DNA of 64,000 bases, from positions 309,144,450-309,208,449 of the forward strand of contig NC_081408.1 of the NCBI RefSeq assembly GCF_030272615.1. Reading direction: 5' to 3'. The stretch comes from Cryptomeria japonica. Its lineage: Eukaryota > Streptophyta > Pinopsida > Cupressales > Cupressaceae. Position numbers and translations under genes: made by a program. How positions within the stretch are numbered: position 1 is the first letter of the stretch; every line of letters starts with the position of its first letter. The notes beneath the pieces were generated by a model that was given only the letters and a program-made list of their open reading frames with translations, ran no database searches and was not told where the DNA came from. Positions 20,760-33,099 of this stretch are shown one piece after another.

Positions 20760-22080
20760 TGGAGAGATGCCTAAAGGACTTCCCCCTATAAGGGATCATG
20801 ATCATGCCATACATCTAGTGCTAGGATGGAAACCACCCAACATGAAGCCCTATTGGTACCCATATATACAAAAAAAGTGAAATTGAAAAGATTGTTCAAG
20901 AGATGTTAGAAGCATGAATTATCAGGCATAGCCAAAGTGCTTACTCCTCCCTAGTTGTAATAGTGCATAATAAGGATGCCACATGATGCATGTGCCCCAA
21001 CTATAGAATGTTCAACATGTACACCATTAAAAATAAGTTTCCTATGCTATACTTTGATGATTTATTAGATGAATTGAATGAAGCTATGTTTTAAACAAAG
21101 TTAGATCTTAGATCAAGTTATCCCTAAATTTGAATCAAAGAAGACATTTTCAAGGCAACATTTAGGACTCATGAGGGTCATTATAAGTTCTTGGTGATGC
21201 CTTTTGGTCTTACTAATGTACGATCTACATTTCAAAATTTGTTGTACTCCATCTTTAAGAAATTGTTGAGGAAGTTGCTATTAGTGTTCTTTGAGGATAT
21301 ATTTTAATTTATAATAAGACATGAGAAGAACATTTATATCATGTTGATATAGTACTACAAGCTCTTCAAGATTGCCAACTATATGCTAATCCTTTCAAGT
21401 GTTATTTTGGTCTCAAGGAGGTGGAGTACTTGGGGCATAGTTTCACATGAAGGAGTAAAGGTCGATCCTAACAAAATTGAGGCTATCATGGAATGGTTTG
21501 TTCCAAAAACCATTAAGAAACCAAGGTTTTTGGGGGGGTTGACTGGGTACCACAAAATATTTGTGAAGAACTATTGTTGTATAGAAACACCACTCACATC
21601 TCTATTGAAGAAGGATTCATTTAAATAAAATGAGTTAGCTAATGTAGCATTTGAGACATTGAAAGAGGCTATGTGCAATACTCTAGTCCTCGCTACAACT
21701 GACTTTAAGGATTGTATTATGGAATGTGAAGCATTAGGTAATGGTATTGGAGTTGTTCTCATGCAGGATGATCAACCCATTACTTTTGAGAGTCATCAAT
21801 TAAAGGGTGAGAATTAACTCAAGCCTATTTATGAGGAGATGTTAGCTATTCTTCATGCAATCAAACAATGGAGGCTATATCTAATGGCAAGACACTTGAA
21901 AGTTAAGACTGGTCATGATAATGTAAAATATTTTTGGAACAAAGATTATCTTCTAAAGAGAAACAAAAATGGGTAACTAAGATGTTGGGGTATGACTTTG
22001 AGATCATATACAAGAAAGAAAAGGAAAATATTGTGGCAAATGCATTATCCATGAAGGATGAAAAAGAATAAACTCTATAG
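20760..22080 (+). pseudogene. Gypsy-B reverse transcriptase and RNase H remnant
   Basis: RT pieces are readable in shifting frames: [41 protein letters not shown] and the decayed active site FFEDIF near 21290. Then come VSHEGVKVDPNKIEAI and FLGGLTGYHKIFVKNY. RNase H follows near 21690-22030 (LMQDDQPITFESHQL, IYEEMLAILHAIKQWR). Multiple stops and frameshifts are present. Confidence 0.82.
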
Positions 22081-22209
22081 TGTGTCATTTCAATTTTACA
22101 AGAAAATTGGGTAGAAGAAGCTAAAGAAGAGTGGAAAAATGATGTTGCTACAAGTAATCTCATTAAAAAATTAAAGTCATCCAAGTAGTTTAGATAAAAT
22201 TTGTTGGAA

Positions 22210-22811
22210 GGCAGATGCTTAGCAGTATAAAGATTGATTATACATGTGCAAGAATTCCACTCTTAAACAAAATATTCTCATAGAATTTCATGAGTCTCCA
22301 ATAGGTGGTCCTTCAAGATTTTCAAAGACATATCATTGAGTCAAGCAAGACTTCTTTTGGGAAGAACTAAAAGGGAATATTCAAAATTTATGGTTAAGTG
22401 TTTGGTTTGTCAAAGAATTAAAGGGGAGACAATTAAGACACTAGGCCTTTTGTAACCCTTAGTTATTCCTAGCTAGCCTTGGGAAGAGATTTGCATGTAT
22501 TTCATTGTTGGTCTCCCAAGATCTATAAGTAAAAGTGTCATCATGCTCGTGGTGGATTGCCTCACTAAATATGCTCATTTTATTGCATTATCACATCCGT
22601 TTACAACAAGTACAATGGAAAACACATTTTTGGAGAATATACAAAAGCTACATGGTACAACTAAAGTTATTGTTAGTAACTGTGATCCTATCTTTACTAG
22701 TAACTTTTGGATGGATTTATTCTCATGTTTTGGAACTCAATTGGCCAATAGTTCTTCATGTCATCCTCAATCTGATGGACGAATTGAGGTCATTAACAAA
22801 TGTTTGGAAGG
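22210..22811 (+). pseudogene. Gypsy-B integrase remnant, cut off
   Basis: A poorly kept HHCC region (CLVCQRIKG near 22400) precedes the core: MYFIVGLPRSISKSVIMLV, VDCLTKYAHFIALSHPF, SNCDPIFTSNFWMDLFSC, HPQSDGRIEVINKCLEG. The second catalytic Asp is changed to Asn (VSNCDP). Similarity stops abruptly after KCLEG at about 22811, the left edge of an insertion or deletion. The chromovirus tail resumes at 32531. Confidence 0.85.
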
Positions 22812-23370
22812 TGTTGGAACCCTAAAATTTGAATTTTTTTAGAGTTATAGATTCATTCCAAAAAGAGGATTTCGCAATGCAATTGTATGCACTACTTATG
22901 ACCAGCTCTTGAAAACCTATGAACACAAGAGATTGATTTCTAGGTATGTATATGTATTCAAAACTTGAATTTTCAGGTACACTCTTCTGAACCAAAATTC
23001 ATTTCATTTGAGTGTAATTATGTCAAGTTATTGATTTCTTTGCATTTAGTGTACATTCAAGCACTACCATGTCAAATTTTAGAGCCTTATGATATTATTT
23101 ACTATATCATTTTTAAGTAAATTTAAATAAGTCCATTATGTATCATTTTGATTTTTTTTTAAATAATGGCATTTGGATATCAACGGTTCTCTTTCTTGCA
23201 GGATCATTACACTAAGCCAACCATTTCCTTGAAATGATTATGATTTATTCAACCTAATGCAAAATTTTGGAACCATATGTGTTCATGTCATATGAAAGTC
23301 ATTTTATTCACATCTTATTTTATTTTTTCCTGCATAAAATTATTAATTTTGATATATTAATTTAGATATT
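22812..23370. other. Unassigned sequence between gypsy-B integrase and the LINE
   Basis: The segment starts TGTTGGAACCC, which could be an LTR edge, but I see no matching partner. No coding similarity. AT-rich. Confidence 0.35.
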
Positions 23371-23382
23371 TTTATTTTTTTT

Positions 23383-24262
23383 GGCAAGGTGGCAATGCCA
23401 CTTGATATATTTTATTAATAATAAATCATTTTTACAATATATTTCAAAACTGGTTCAAATTGAGCTCCCAGAGAAAAGAACCAGCAAGAAAAACTCTAGT
23501 CATTGCTCATCAACATGATTATAGAAGAGAAGTAGTGAACAATCCTCTAGCCGGAGCTAGTTACAAAATAGAGATCAACAAAGGAGCATACAGGCTCTTT
23601 TACACATAGGAGCATGCAAGCTCGTTTTACATAATAGGAGCATGCAAGCTTATTTACAAAATAAGTTCCTGTGATACCTTGAATTCCTTGCAACAAAGAA
23701 CTCTGCAATCAAAATTGACATGCCCCTGCACCAAAAAACAACTGCAACCAAAAAATATATATACTACAATTAACAGAGAATTTACAAGAAACGCAAGGTT
23801 CCAAAACATGACTAACACCAACAACATGAGATATGTGGTCTTCCATTATAGACAAATGCCAAAGGAGAAGAGGTGAATGCGGAAATGCTAGAGAGAAATG
23901 AAGCCCAAAATTTTTATGTCGTAAATGAAAAGAAAGAGGAGATATATCATAAAAAACTGACAAACCAAAAGAAGCGGTGTACAAAGATAATCATGAAAAC
24001 AACGCTACGTCAAACTTTAAATGACATATGTAGGATGGATTCCCAATGTGAAAATAAATATCTCCAGATTTTGCACCAAAAGAGAGTACCAAACACACGA
24101 ACAACATCAATAACAACCAACTCATCATTAATGAGTGCCAAGTGATGATCAAGTAAAGCAAAGTACCTCAAATCAAAACCAAATGGAATTATGAAAATAA
24201 ATACCTCACCAAGAGAAGAGAATATCAACTCGTATAAACGAGCAATCATATAATAAGAAAGA
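23383..24262 (-). other. LINE 3' UTR and 3' end
   Basis: Non-coding. The last bases before the poly(A) contain the palindrome GTGGCATTGCCAC (23389-23401), able to form a six-base-pair hairpin. Such a 3' hairpin is a plausible recognition site for the LINE reverse transcriptase. Confidence 0.65.
23582..23664. repeat. Short tandem repeat in the LINE 3' UTR
   Basis: AGGAGCATGCAAGCT-like units occur three times at about 23582, 23608 and 23635, 26 to 28 bp apart. The first unit is slightly diverged. Confidence 0.8.
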
Positions 24263-25474
24263 TTAAATCCTTAACTCTCGATAGGCTATAATTAATAGGT
24301 TTGGGAAGCTCATCAAATCACCCCCCAATCGAGAGGAATCAATAACAGTTTTGTCACAACCCATATTAGCGAGGCAATCAGCCAATGCATTACCTTCACG
24401 ATAAACATGTGAGATGATGAGGTGCTCAAACGTATCAAGAAGAGTCCATATTTGTTCAAGAATATACCAGAAATGCCAATTATCAGCTTTTCTTGCCTTG
24501 CAAGCATTAATGACAATAGCTAAATCACCTTCAATATGAAGGTATTTGAAATTCAAATCCTTAGCCATAACAAGACCTTCTAAAAGAGCACAAGCCTCAG
24601 CCATATTATTTGTGCCAGGAGAAATTGGCATAGCTTTTAATGCTAATAAAGAACCCAAATGATCACGAAAAACTATCCCTATTCCTGAATCACCAAGATT
24701 TCCATGGGAGGATCCATCAAAATTCAATTTACAAATAGAGGCATTAGGAGGATGCCATTTTATGGAATTTCTGTCTACAGGTGTTTTCTGAATCCTTGGA
24801 AAGGTGGGTGATACAGGAATAATGATACTTTTCCAAGAAGAGATCATAAAATTGTCCCAAGAAGAGAACTCTGAATTCATGTTAAAATATTTCTGGACAT
24901 GAGCATTAACTTGCTCAATAATACTTCTTTCCAAAATCCCAAGAACAACCGATAAATCCGATGAGTCACATCTAAAAATGTGCTTGTTTCTTTCCCACCA
25001 AATGACCCATATGACTGAAGAGGAAATTATAAACCACAAACAAGCAAATAGAGAAGATGAATACAAAACTAGCCAAGACTGAAACATGTCCCATAAAGAT
25101 AAAGGTAAAAGGAATGAAAGAGATAACTTTTCTAGAACAAAATGCCAACAACTACTCGCAAACTCACAATGAAGAAAAAGATGATTGACATCTTCAAGAG
25201 CTTTACCACATAAGACACAAGAAAAGGAGGCTACAATATTAAATTTGACTACACAATCACTAGTCAAAATTCTATTTTGCAGCGCGAGCCAAGAAAAAAC
25301 ACCAGCTTTTACTGAGTTATTCCAATAGAACAAAAAGGCATGATGAGGAGCATTTTGATTGGCCATTTGTTGAACAACAAAATATCCTTCTTTAACAGAG
25401 TAGTTTCCCGATTTAGAAGGGCACCAAATAAGTTGATCTTTGATGTTAGAAAGGAAAGCCACTCGATCTTGCAA
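24263..25474 (-). pseudogene. LINE ORF2, zinc-binding and RNase H part
   Basis: The 403-codon open stretch begins in the zinc-binding region typical of plant LINEs (VKAGVFSWLALQNRILTSD, CVLCGKALEDVNHLFLHCEF) and ends with RNase H. The RNase H shows its acidic residues: LNFDGSSHGN, NNMAEACALLEGL, IEGDLAIV and VYREGNALADCLANMG. It reads cleanly but is separated from the RT by frameshifts. RNase H in plant L1 elements degrades the RNA template during target-primed reverse transcription. Confidence 0.9.
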
Positions 25475-25636
25475 AACAGATTTAAAATTTTGAATTTCCT
25501 ACAAGGACAATGGCAGAGTAGAGGGATCCTTCCATGAGACCTTGTGAGAAAACAAATCAACACTATCTACATAATCAACCAATCTAACTCCCCATGATTG
25601 AGAAAGAACAACTGAAACAAAAGCAAGAGAATCATG

Positions 25637-27297
25637 CTACCAAAGAGGGGGAAAGCCATTCCAGGAGTCTTTCCAAAAAAGAATATTCTCCCCCAAATGG
25701 ACCTGCCAAGAGAGAAAATTAGAGACCACTTCCCTACATGAGATCATAAAGTTCCAAATAGCAGACCCCTGTGGAGGATTAGAAATTGTGAAGATCCTAG
25801 CAGGGTTCTGGGAATCCAAATACTTAGCCTGCATAATTTGGCACCACAAAGATTGAGGCTTAGTATACATAGACCAAACTAGTTTGCCCCCAAAAGCCCT
25901 ATTTCTTTTAGATAAGTCATGAATCCCAACACCACCAACTTGCTTGGAAAGAGACATCTTGGTCAAAGAAATCAGTGGAATCTTTTTATCTTCTGTCATG
26001 TTGTTTTTCCAAAGAAAAGATCGAATAATCTTTTCAATTTGGGAGATGACTGATTTGGGAGCTTGAAGAACTGAGATATAGTAATTGGGAATGGCAGATA
26101 GGACCATTTTAATGAGAAGTATCCTACCTGAAAGAGACAACCACCTAGCCTTCCAAGCAGAAATACAAGATTTAAGTCTCTCAATAACCGAATTCCAAAT
26201 AGAAGACTTAGTAGATCCCATAAAGAAAGGAATCCCCAAATAGGTAGAAGGAAGAGAGTCTACTAGGAAACCTAAGATATTCACAAGTCTATTACCCACC
26301 AACTGAGGAGTATTAAAAATGAAGATCTTGGATTTATGGGGGCTAATCTGTTGGCCAGATCCAGCAGTATAAGTATCCAGAATAAATTTAATTTGAGTGG
26401 CCTCTTATCATCGGCAAAAAGGTTATCAGTGATTGACATATCAGAGTTGGGAATTAATACCCCTTGCCAAAAGCCCAGATCCCTTTGCTTAATAACCAAT
26501 CGACTAAAAGCTTCTGCCATAATGATAAATAAGAAAGGAGATAAAGGATCTCCTTGTCTAACACCTTGGGTTGAAGAAAAGTATCCAGAGGGAGCTCCAT
26601 TAATGATGACAGAAAATGAAGCAGTAGAAATACAACTCTTGATCCATTTACACCAGCTTTTAGAGAAACCAAATTTTCTCAAAACTTTGAGCAAAAAAGC
26701 CCAACAAACTTTATCATAAGCCTTCATCATATCAAGTTTGACCACAAAAGCTAGGATATTGGACGAATTTATGGAATGTAAAGTTTCATGAGAAACAATT
26801 GCTCCCTCATGAGTTTCCCGACCCGGAACAAAACCTCCTTGTTGAGGAGAGATGATATGAGGAAGGAGAATTTTAAGTCTTAAATAAATAGCCTTGGTGA
26901 AGATTTTGTAAATAGAGTTGCACAAAGAAATGGGTCTAAATTCAACAAAAGTTTGGGGATTCTTAGATTTCGGGATAAGGGCAATATAAGTGATGTTAAA
27001 ATTTTTAAGGATATACCCACCCCTCCTAGACTCTTCCAAAGCCATTAATAAGTCAAAATCAATAAAATCCCAACATTTCTGAAAGAACAAGATAGTAAAC
27101 CCATTAGGACCTGGAGCTTTGTCAGGGGCCATGGAAAAAACAACAGAATGAAGCTCATCTAAAGAAAAAGGCCTCATAAGAAAGTCATTATCCTCATGGA
27201 AAACAAGGGAGGAGATAGAATCTAAAAGAAAATCCACATGATGATCCATGGAGGAAGAAGAAAAAGAAGGAGATAACAATTCCTTAAAAAAAGACAC
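25637..27297 (-). pseudogene. LINE ORF2, reverse transcriptase part
   Basis: It begins MAPDKAPGPNGFTILFFQKC and continues IALIPKSKNPQTF, FRPISLCNSIYKIFTKAI, FVPGRETHEGAIVSHE, VKLDMMKAYDKV and GVRQGDPLSPFLFI. The active site FADD lies near 26420. A frameshift directly after it moves the rest (PSTYLGIPFFMGS, WKARWLSLSGRILLIKMVL) to another frame (26302-25637). RT primes from the nicked target DNA. Confidence 0.9.
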
Positions 27298-27456
27298 CCC
27301 CTCCTCTCTAATCTGCTGATTTGAATTAAGGACATAACCAGACTTAGAATCCTTAATACTAAAAATTGTAGAAGCAACTCTTTTAAGCTTGGCTTCATCT
27401 TGAAAGAAGGTAGTATTCCTGTCACCTTCTTTAAGCCAAACCTCACGAGACTTTTG

Positions 27457-28507
27457 CTACCAATAGATTTCAACCCGGGAGCAAAGGATCTCCCAGTAAG
27501 CTTGCAATTTCTTTTGAGCATCATTAGTGGAGGAATTAGTGCCATGTCTAATAATCTCCTCATTAACAACCTTCAAATCATTGGCAACTGCCTCTTTTTC
27601 ATGAAAAATATTCTTAAAGACCAATTTATTCCAAGCCATAATTTGAGATTTCATTAATTTCGGTTTGGAATAAAACTGGAACATCTTGGTCCCTTTGCAA
27701 AACGGAGCACTTATCCACCATTTCTTTAAAAAAGAAAGAAAATGAGGATGAGTGAACCACATTTTCTCAAACTTAAAAGAAGGTCTAACAGAGGGAACAT
27801 GATCCAATTTATCAAAATTGAGCATAATTGGGAAATGGTCAAAATCTGAGGAGGTAAGAATCTCAGAGGAAAAGGAAAAGTTGCTCAAACGTAGGTTTAG
27901 GGAAATAAGAAAACTGTCAAGGCAAGAGGCAATCTGGCATTTAGATCTCCTATTAGTCCAAGTGAAAGAACCATTAGAAGGGAAAATATCGAATAACGCA
28001 CTGTTTTGTACAAAGGAAGAAAACTCATTAATAACCTTATGAGTTGTAGGATTACCCCCTCTTTTTTCATTCGAGGAAAGGAGAGCATTAAAATCACCCC
28101 CAAGCACAATAAAAAAAATCATCATATCATAAAAATAATTCAGATAAGGAATCCCCTAAGTCAGTTTTATCTGAAGGAGAAGTCGGACCATAAATATTAA
28201 ACAGAACAAAAGAGACTTCAAACTAGTCAACCTTTAACAACTGCCAATGAGAAGCAAAAGATAACATCTCAACTTTGACTTATTTAGGATTCCACAAAGT
28301 TATAAGACCACCAGAAGCACCCAAAGAAGGAACATGAACAGCTTTCCAAAGGGTTCATTTGGAAATTATGTTATCAAAAGAATCCTGAGAAAGTTTAGAC
28401 TCTTGCAATAAGATGATGTCCACTTTTGAAGAATCAAGAAATTTCTTGATCCTTCCCCTTTTGTCACGGGCATTTAAGCCCCTGACATTCCAAGATAAAA
28501 TCCTCAT
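27457..28507 (-). pseudogene. LINE ORF2, APE-type endonuclease part
   Basis: ORF2 probably starts at the ATG at 28507, 56 bp after the end of ORF1. Endonuclease motifs in order are ILSWNVRGLN, IILLQESKL, NIYGPTSP, GGDFNALL and SSDFDHFPI, the usual Asn, Glu, Tyr, Asp/Asn and His positions. Several stops occur between 28350 and 28120, and a frameshift precedes GGDFN. The enzyme nicks the target DNA. Confidence 0.87.
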
Positions 28508-28562
28508 TTATCACAAGGAGAGCAACATGCCCTCCTTATTTTGACATGGGAAGAAAATTTCT

Positions 28563-30729
28563 CTACAATAGTGGATAGAATACCAGCCGCAATCTCCTCC
28601 TTGATTTTAACCAATTTTGGTTTTCGACCCCTCTTCTTAGGAGTTTTAACAATAGGGGGAAATGGAAGGAGATTGGTCCAAGGCTAGCTTCTGAGAAATC
28701 AAATCGATACATATTAGAAACAGTTGAAGAAGGACTATCAATAAGATTCGCATCCACACCTTCAACTGAATTTGGCTGAGAAGAGGAAACGTGACAACCA
28801 TCCTGGACAGGCCTCCAAGAGGCAAAAGCAGAAGAAAAAGAAAATTCAAGAAATTCCTTTGCAACAATCTCATCAAATAGATCAGAAGAAACTGAAAATA
28901 AAATATCTGAAGCGATAAGCTGAATCTTCTCTTTAGAAATGGACAGAGAAGAAGGGGACCTTGGAATGGGCAAAAAAGAATCACTATCAAAAATCAAACT
29001 ATGAACAATTTTGGTATCATCTGCTAGACCCACAAAAGAAGAACAAAGAGAAGAATTAATAGAACAATGGTTTGTGCAACCATTCGAAGGTAACAACAAT
29101 TTTGGAAACGGAACCAAAGGACAAGAAATTTGAAAAAAACTCGCAAAGGAGAACAGAAAAGGTTTAAAACGAAATTCAGAAGACCAATAATCCTTGAAAG
29201 GACTAGGAAGAAACTTAACAGAACAAAACTGATGAATGGCAGACAAGACAGAGAAGAACACAGCCAAAGAGTAGAGAAAAATAAAATCCATCAAAGACAC
29301 ATCACATACTGTATATCCAGAAAAAGGAATGAGAGATGTAACAGAAAGAGGTAAAGGAGAAAAATCCTTAACATTATGATCCTTTAAAGACTGACGATCA
29401 TTACTTTTAAAAAGGGAACATTGGCGAAAATCAGATGAAAAATCTAAACAAACTTGTACAGGTGCATCAAAATCACCACAACATTGAGAGGTGAAATGGC
29501 CAAGTAACAAAGCACAAGAATGAATAGTGATTGAATCTTGAATCACCACAGGCTGAATCCATGCACCATATTTGGAGCAAATAGTAATCTTAGAGGGAAT
29601 GGGTTTAGACAGATTTAATAACAAGCAAACAGTAACCGAAAGATGAGGTCGTTCGAAAGGAACTAAATCATACCTAATAAAAATGCCCAATTTGTTTGCC
29701 AAGATTTCAACCATATACATATCACGATACTCCAAAGGAAGAACTGGGAAAGTTACCCAGAAGGGCATAAACTGTGGCTTCGCCAATTGAATATCAAAAT
29801 GAGGAGACCAAGCATAGGTAAAAACTCCTATCCCAAAACAAAACCACCCTTTAAATTTATGCACACAATCCCTATACTTTTTTTAGAATCGAAAATCAGA
29901 GTGAAATATAGAGAATCTTTATCAAACAGAAATAAATCCTTCATACCATCCCAATTAGACTTTGCCCATGTTAACAGTTTACCAAAAGAAACTAGAGAAA
30001 GAAGCTTACCAATGAGGGCAGTAGAATGCAATAATTTCATAGAGTCCTGAATCATGTAATCAGGGAATATAACCTTATACTGCACAGAAGAATGCGGATT
30101 ACCCCTTATCAAATTTGAAAATGCAAAGGGAGAGTTATGGGAAAGTGGATTTGGATGGAAGGGAGCTCGTTTAGCAACATGAATGTCATTCGGGGAAGAA
30201 AGGAAGTGAGGGTTCGAAAGCAAAGTGTTATTTGGCCAAGTGACATAAGATGGGAGGGAAGGATTACAATCCTGGGAGGGAGATCCAGAAGAAGCTAATG
30301 GGGAAAAACCATCAAGACGCGGGGAGCCATCATAGATGTCGAATGGCGGTTGAAGCGAAACATATCTATGCTTCCTAGGTTTTTTAGAACCAAAAAAGGA
30401 ATGAAAATGCTTAAAAGGAGTCTTTGGGTGATCAACAGGATGAGGACCCAAAATGCCCTAAAATATTAATGCCTTGGGAACATAAGATTTATAATAAGAA
30501 CGCGAAGGTTTTGGAACAAAATTACTTGTAAATTTGCAAAAATATGACTAAGCCGACAGGAATTTGTCATAAGCCAAGTCACCCCAGCGACCATCCTTGA
30601 CAACCCATTGAGGAGAATGATCAGAAGTTTGTAATTGAGCCAAATCATGATCGTCAAATGGCACATCTGCCTGTTCGCCATTCCTAGAGGTTTCTTTGAA
30701 TATCCCTGGATGCCATCACCATCCACCAT
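28563..30729 (-). pseudogene. LINE ORF1 (DUF4283 and zinc knuckle RNA-binding protein)
   Basis: The readable parts are 30451-29828 (VDHPKTPFKHFHSFFGSKKP) and 29864-28563 (MPFWVTFPVLPLEYRDMYMV, ILANKLGIFIRYDLVPFERP, then SKYGAWIQPVVIQDS with Cys and GHFTSQC). This is the DUF4283 plus CCHC layout of plant LINE ORF1, an RNA-binding chaperone. The two parts overlap in different frames, so one frameshift lies near 29850. The N-terminal piece (30729-30466) is uncertain. Confidence 0.75.
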
Positions 30730-30760
30730 CCTCTGTGTGTCCTTGTGATCCAGATCTTTT

Positions 30761-31019
30761 ATATTGAAAGTGAAGATGTAACCGACCTCAACTTTTGCCT
30801 AAAGGTCAAATATTGGCGAAGGAAGTTCCCAAAATCTCTAGATCTCTGCGGCTTCGTTGCTACTTCCTTCCCTTTCCCTGTGTTTAGCCTGTGAGACGTA
30901 GAAGACATGCAGCAATTGCTCGGCTTCCAAACTCATGCTTGAGAGACACCCATGCATCTGTGCCCTAGGCTTCCCCACAATCGTCCCCTAGGCTTCCCTT
31001 CGACCGCCCCTTTCCTTAA
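30761..31019. other. Segment between LINE 5' end and PPR fragment
   Basis: No gene. It contains GCCCTAGGCTTCCCC at 30962, which recurs after the PPR fragment. The LINE 5' end may extend into its left part. Confidence 0.4.
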
Positions 31020-31300
31020 AAAGATGCAGTCTCATGGAATTCAATGATTGCGGGATATGTACAGAATGGAAGCCTTGATGAGGCTCTGCAATTTTCTCAT
31101 GCAACTCCCCAACGAGATGTGGCTTCATGGAACACCATGATTTCAGCTTATACCAAGCATTGGTTTTTTGAGGCGGCCTTGAAAGTGTATTATAAAATGC
31201 ACAGTGAGGGAGTAGGCTGTCAATCCAACACTTCTACTTTTGCAAACATTCTTCCACAAATAGTTGTGAATGCCAAATTAATCTATGCGTCTGGTCATTC
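31020..31300 (+). pseudogene. Pentatricopeptide-repeat (PPR) gene fragment
   Basis: The translation MIAGYVQNGSLDEALQF, RDVASWNTMISAYTKHWFFE and ALKVYYKMHSEG followed by NTSTFANILP is the plant-combinatorial PPR pattern of land plants (E/DYW-type organellar RNA-editing or processing factors). Only about two and a half repeats remain, with no start, targeting peptide or C-terminal domain. It then runs into unrelated sequence and a stop. It is flanked by a 23-bp direct repeat. I take it as a captured or relict gene fragment. Confidence 0.85.
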
Positions 31301-32530
31301 GGATCCATGCCCTAGGCTTCCCCGCAGTCGTGCATTATCAAATAAATGTTTCTTGGATATGTGACTGTTACGAGCAATGTGTTGAAAATTAGTGTTATAT
31401 GCAGGGTTACTATAAAAGTTTATAAAATTAGTATTATATGCAGGGTTATTTGTAATTATTTTTCAAACCAAAGGGTGTGTCCTTTCATATTTGCCTTTTG
31501 ATTCATATATTTAAAGGGAGTCAGTTTTGTAGAAGGGAGGAGATATTTTCATAGAACATGATGCTACTGTAAGGACTGAAAGTCATTTGTACTAGGGAAG
31601 TCTATAGGAAGAAGAAGTGTGATTTTGTGCAAGCAATTTGTAATGGAGTATCTACAAGTGCAACTTATGTATGCAATCATTTCCTGAAGGTTAATATACA
31701 AGGTTCGTTGTTTCTTTTCCAAATATTGTGTACACTTTTGTGTTGATGAATATCTTTGTCCTCTTGATAAATCTGTGTATAGATTTGCTATGATGTGGAT
31801 CACATGTTGTTGCATTAAGTGAAAGATTAAGTTCTTATTGTTTGTGTAACACATACTGAACCTTCATAGTTGATGAGAAATTGTCTCTTGAGTTGATAAG
31901 ATATTTTATCCACAAAGTGTCATATATATCCCTGGATAGAGGCACTGGTTTGTTATTGATTCTTCAAGATTTTGATCCGTATGCATTCAAGGTCCTTGAC
32001 ACAAAACATTCTTCCCAAATCCTATACGATCTTATCTATGCAAATTTCATTCATGTCCTGAAAGCAATTTCATTTTCAATATACATTTACAATCATTTTC
32101 TTTTCAAAACATTCAGTTAAAGCACATAATAAAGCATAATTGCAGAACAATTATTTGCCAGTTTTCCATTTGTTAACCATAAAGCTTAAATCCACTTTAA
32201 ATAACTCTTATTGTGCTTGAGAGGGAGAGGTATACCCACCTAGGTTCAGTGGAGCCTTAAGAGCAGAGAGATTTGGTCTTCGACCACCCCTGTTCGTTGG
32301 CCAAAGCTAGTTGGATCAGTTGAGGATTTGGTAAACCCTTAAGTTTTCCAATCTGTGGTTTTGGGCACCAACAAAAGGATATTGTTGTCTCACTTCAGAT
32401 AAGCAATCACAATGGATATATTGGCTACCACTAGCAGGAATGGTAGTATAACACTTCCATAGCTCATAAAAATTGTCTCCTTTTATAGCACTATATGGAT
32501 ATCGACCTCCTTCCATCACATCATCATTGA
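31301..32530. other. Unassigned LTR-like segment
   Basis: No coding similarity. GTTATATGCAGGGTTA is repeated at 31391 and 31434. A TATA-like ATATATTTAAAGG lies near 31505. GGTTTTGGGCACCAACA near 32350 resembles the 3' end region of some conifer LTRs. No paired LTR is seen. Confidence 0.35.
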
Positions 32531-33080
32531 ATATGTCACCAAAAGTTCAATCTATGGAGGACCACATGTTCCAAAAACAACAAGTACTTTCAAGACTCAA
32601 AGAGAATTTGGCCATGGCACAAAATTGAACAAACATGAAACGCATCAACATCGTAGCAAAAGAAGCTTTGGAGTAGGGAATTGGGTGTTTTATCATTGAA
32701 CCAACAAACAAAGAATAATAAGATGTCACAAAAATATTATGGCCCATAACAAATCATGCAAAAGATAGGTAGTGTGGCCTACAAGCTCGAATTGCTGCCA
32801 ACAACCAAGATACATCAAGTTTTTCATGTTTCTTGTATGAAGAAAGTAATAAGGAATAACATCCTTGCACAAACAATGTTACTAGAGCTTGATGAAGAAG
32901 GAAGATTCATATTAGAACCAGAGGCCATTCTCGAAACATGTACAAAGAAGCTGAGGACTAGAACACTCAATGAATATCTCATTCAACAGAAGAATCTACT
33001 AGTTGAAGATGCCACATGGGAAGATGAAGAGTTTGTTGAGAACAATCCACACTTAAAATTACCATTGAGAACAATGCTTA
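32531..33080 (+). pseudogene. Gypsy-B integrase C-terminus with chromodomain
   Basis: It starts VQSMEDHMFQKQQVLSRLKE and NLAMAQN, has stops and a frameshift to about 32755, then IGSVAYKLELLPTTKIHQVF and HVSCMKKVI. A chromodomain follows (EPEAILETCTKKLRTRTLNE, then YLIQQKNLLVEDATWEDEEF). The chromodomain would direct integration to heterochromatin marks. This is the tail missing from the integrase cut at 22811 and fits the same chromovirus. Confidence 0.82.
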
Positions 33081-33083
33081 TTT

Positions 33084-33097
33084 CAAGAGGGGGGGCA
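33084..33097 (+). promoter_or_regulatory. Polypurine tract of gypsy-B
   Basis: AAGAGGGGGGGCA follows the chromodomain end. It should be directly before gypsy-B's own 3' LTR but is now followed by the LTR of gypsy-C. Confidence 0.75.
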
Positions 33098-33099
33098 TG

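Larger units (their letters stand above)
23371..30760 (-). mobile_element. L1-type LINE (non-LTR retrotransposon) with RNase H
   Basis: In element order the parts are ORF1, ORF2 with APE-type endonuclease, reverse transcriptase, zinc-binding and RNase H parts, a 3' UTR, the plant-LINE 3' end (CACCTTGCC) and a poly(A) tail (plus-strand T-rich 23371-23382). Length about 7.4 kb is full-length or nearly so. The 5' edge is uncertain (about 30760) and I found no target-site duplication. Frameshifts in both ORFs make it inactive. Confidence 0.88.

Noticed and set aside
22535-22825. Alternative-frame 96-codon open stretch over the gypsy-B integrase
   Set aside because: Shadow of the integrase frame.
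32316-32519. Minus-strand 67-codon open stretch as a gene
   Set aside because: No similarity recognised; lies in unassigned LTR-like DNA.
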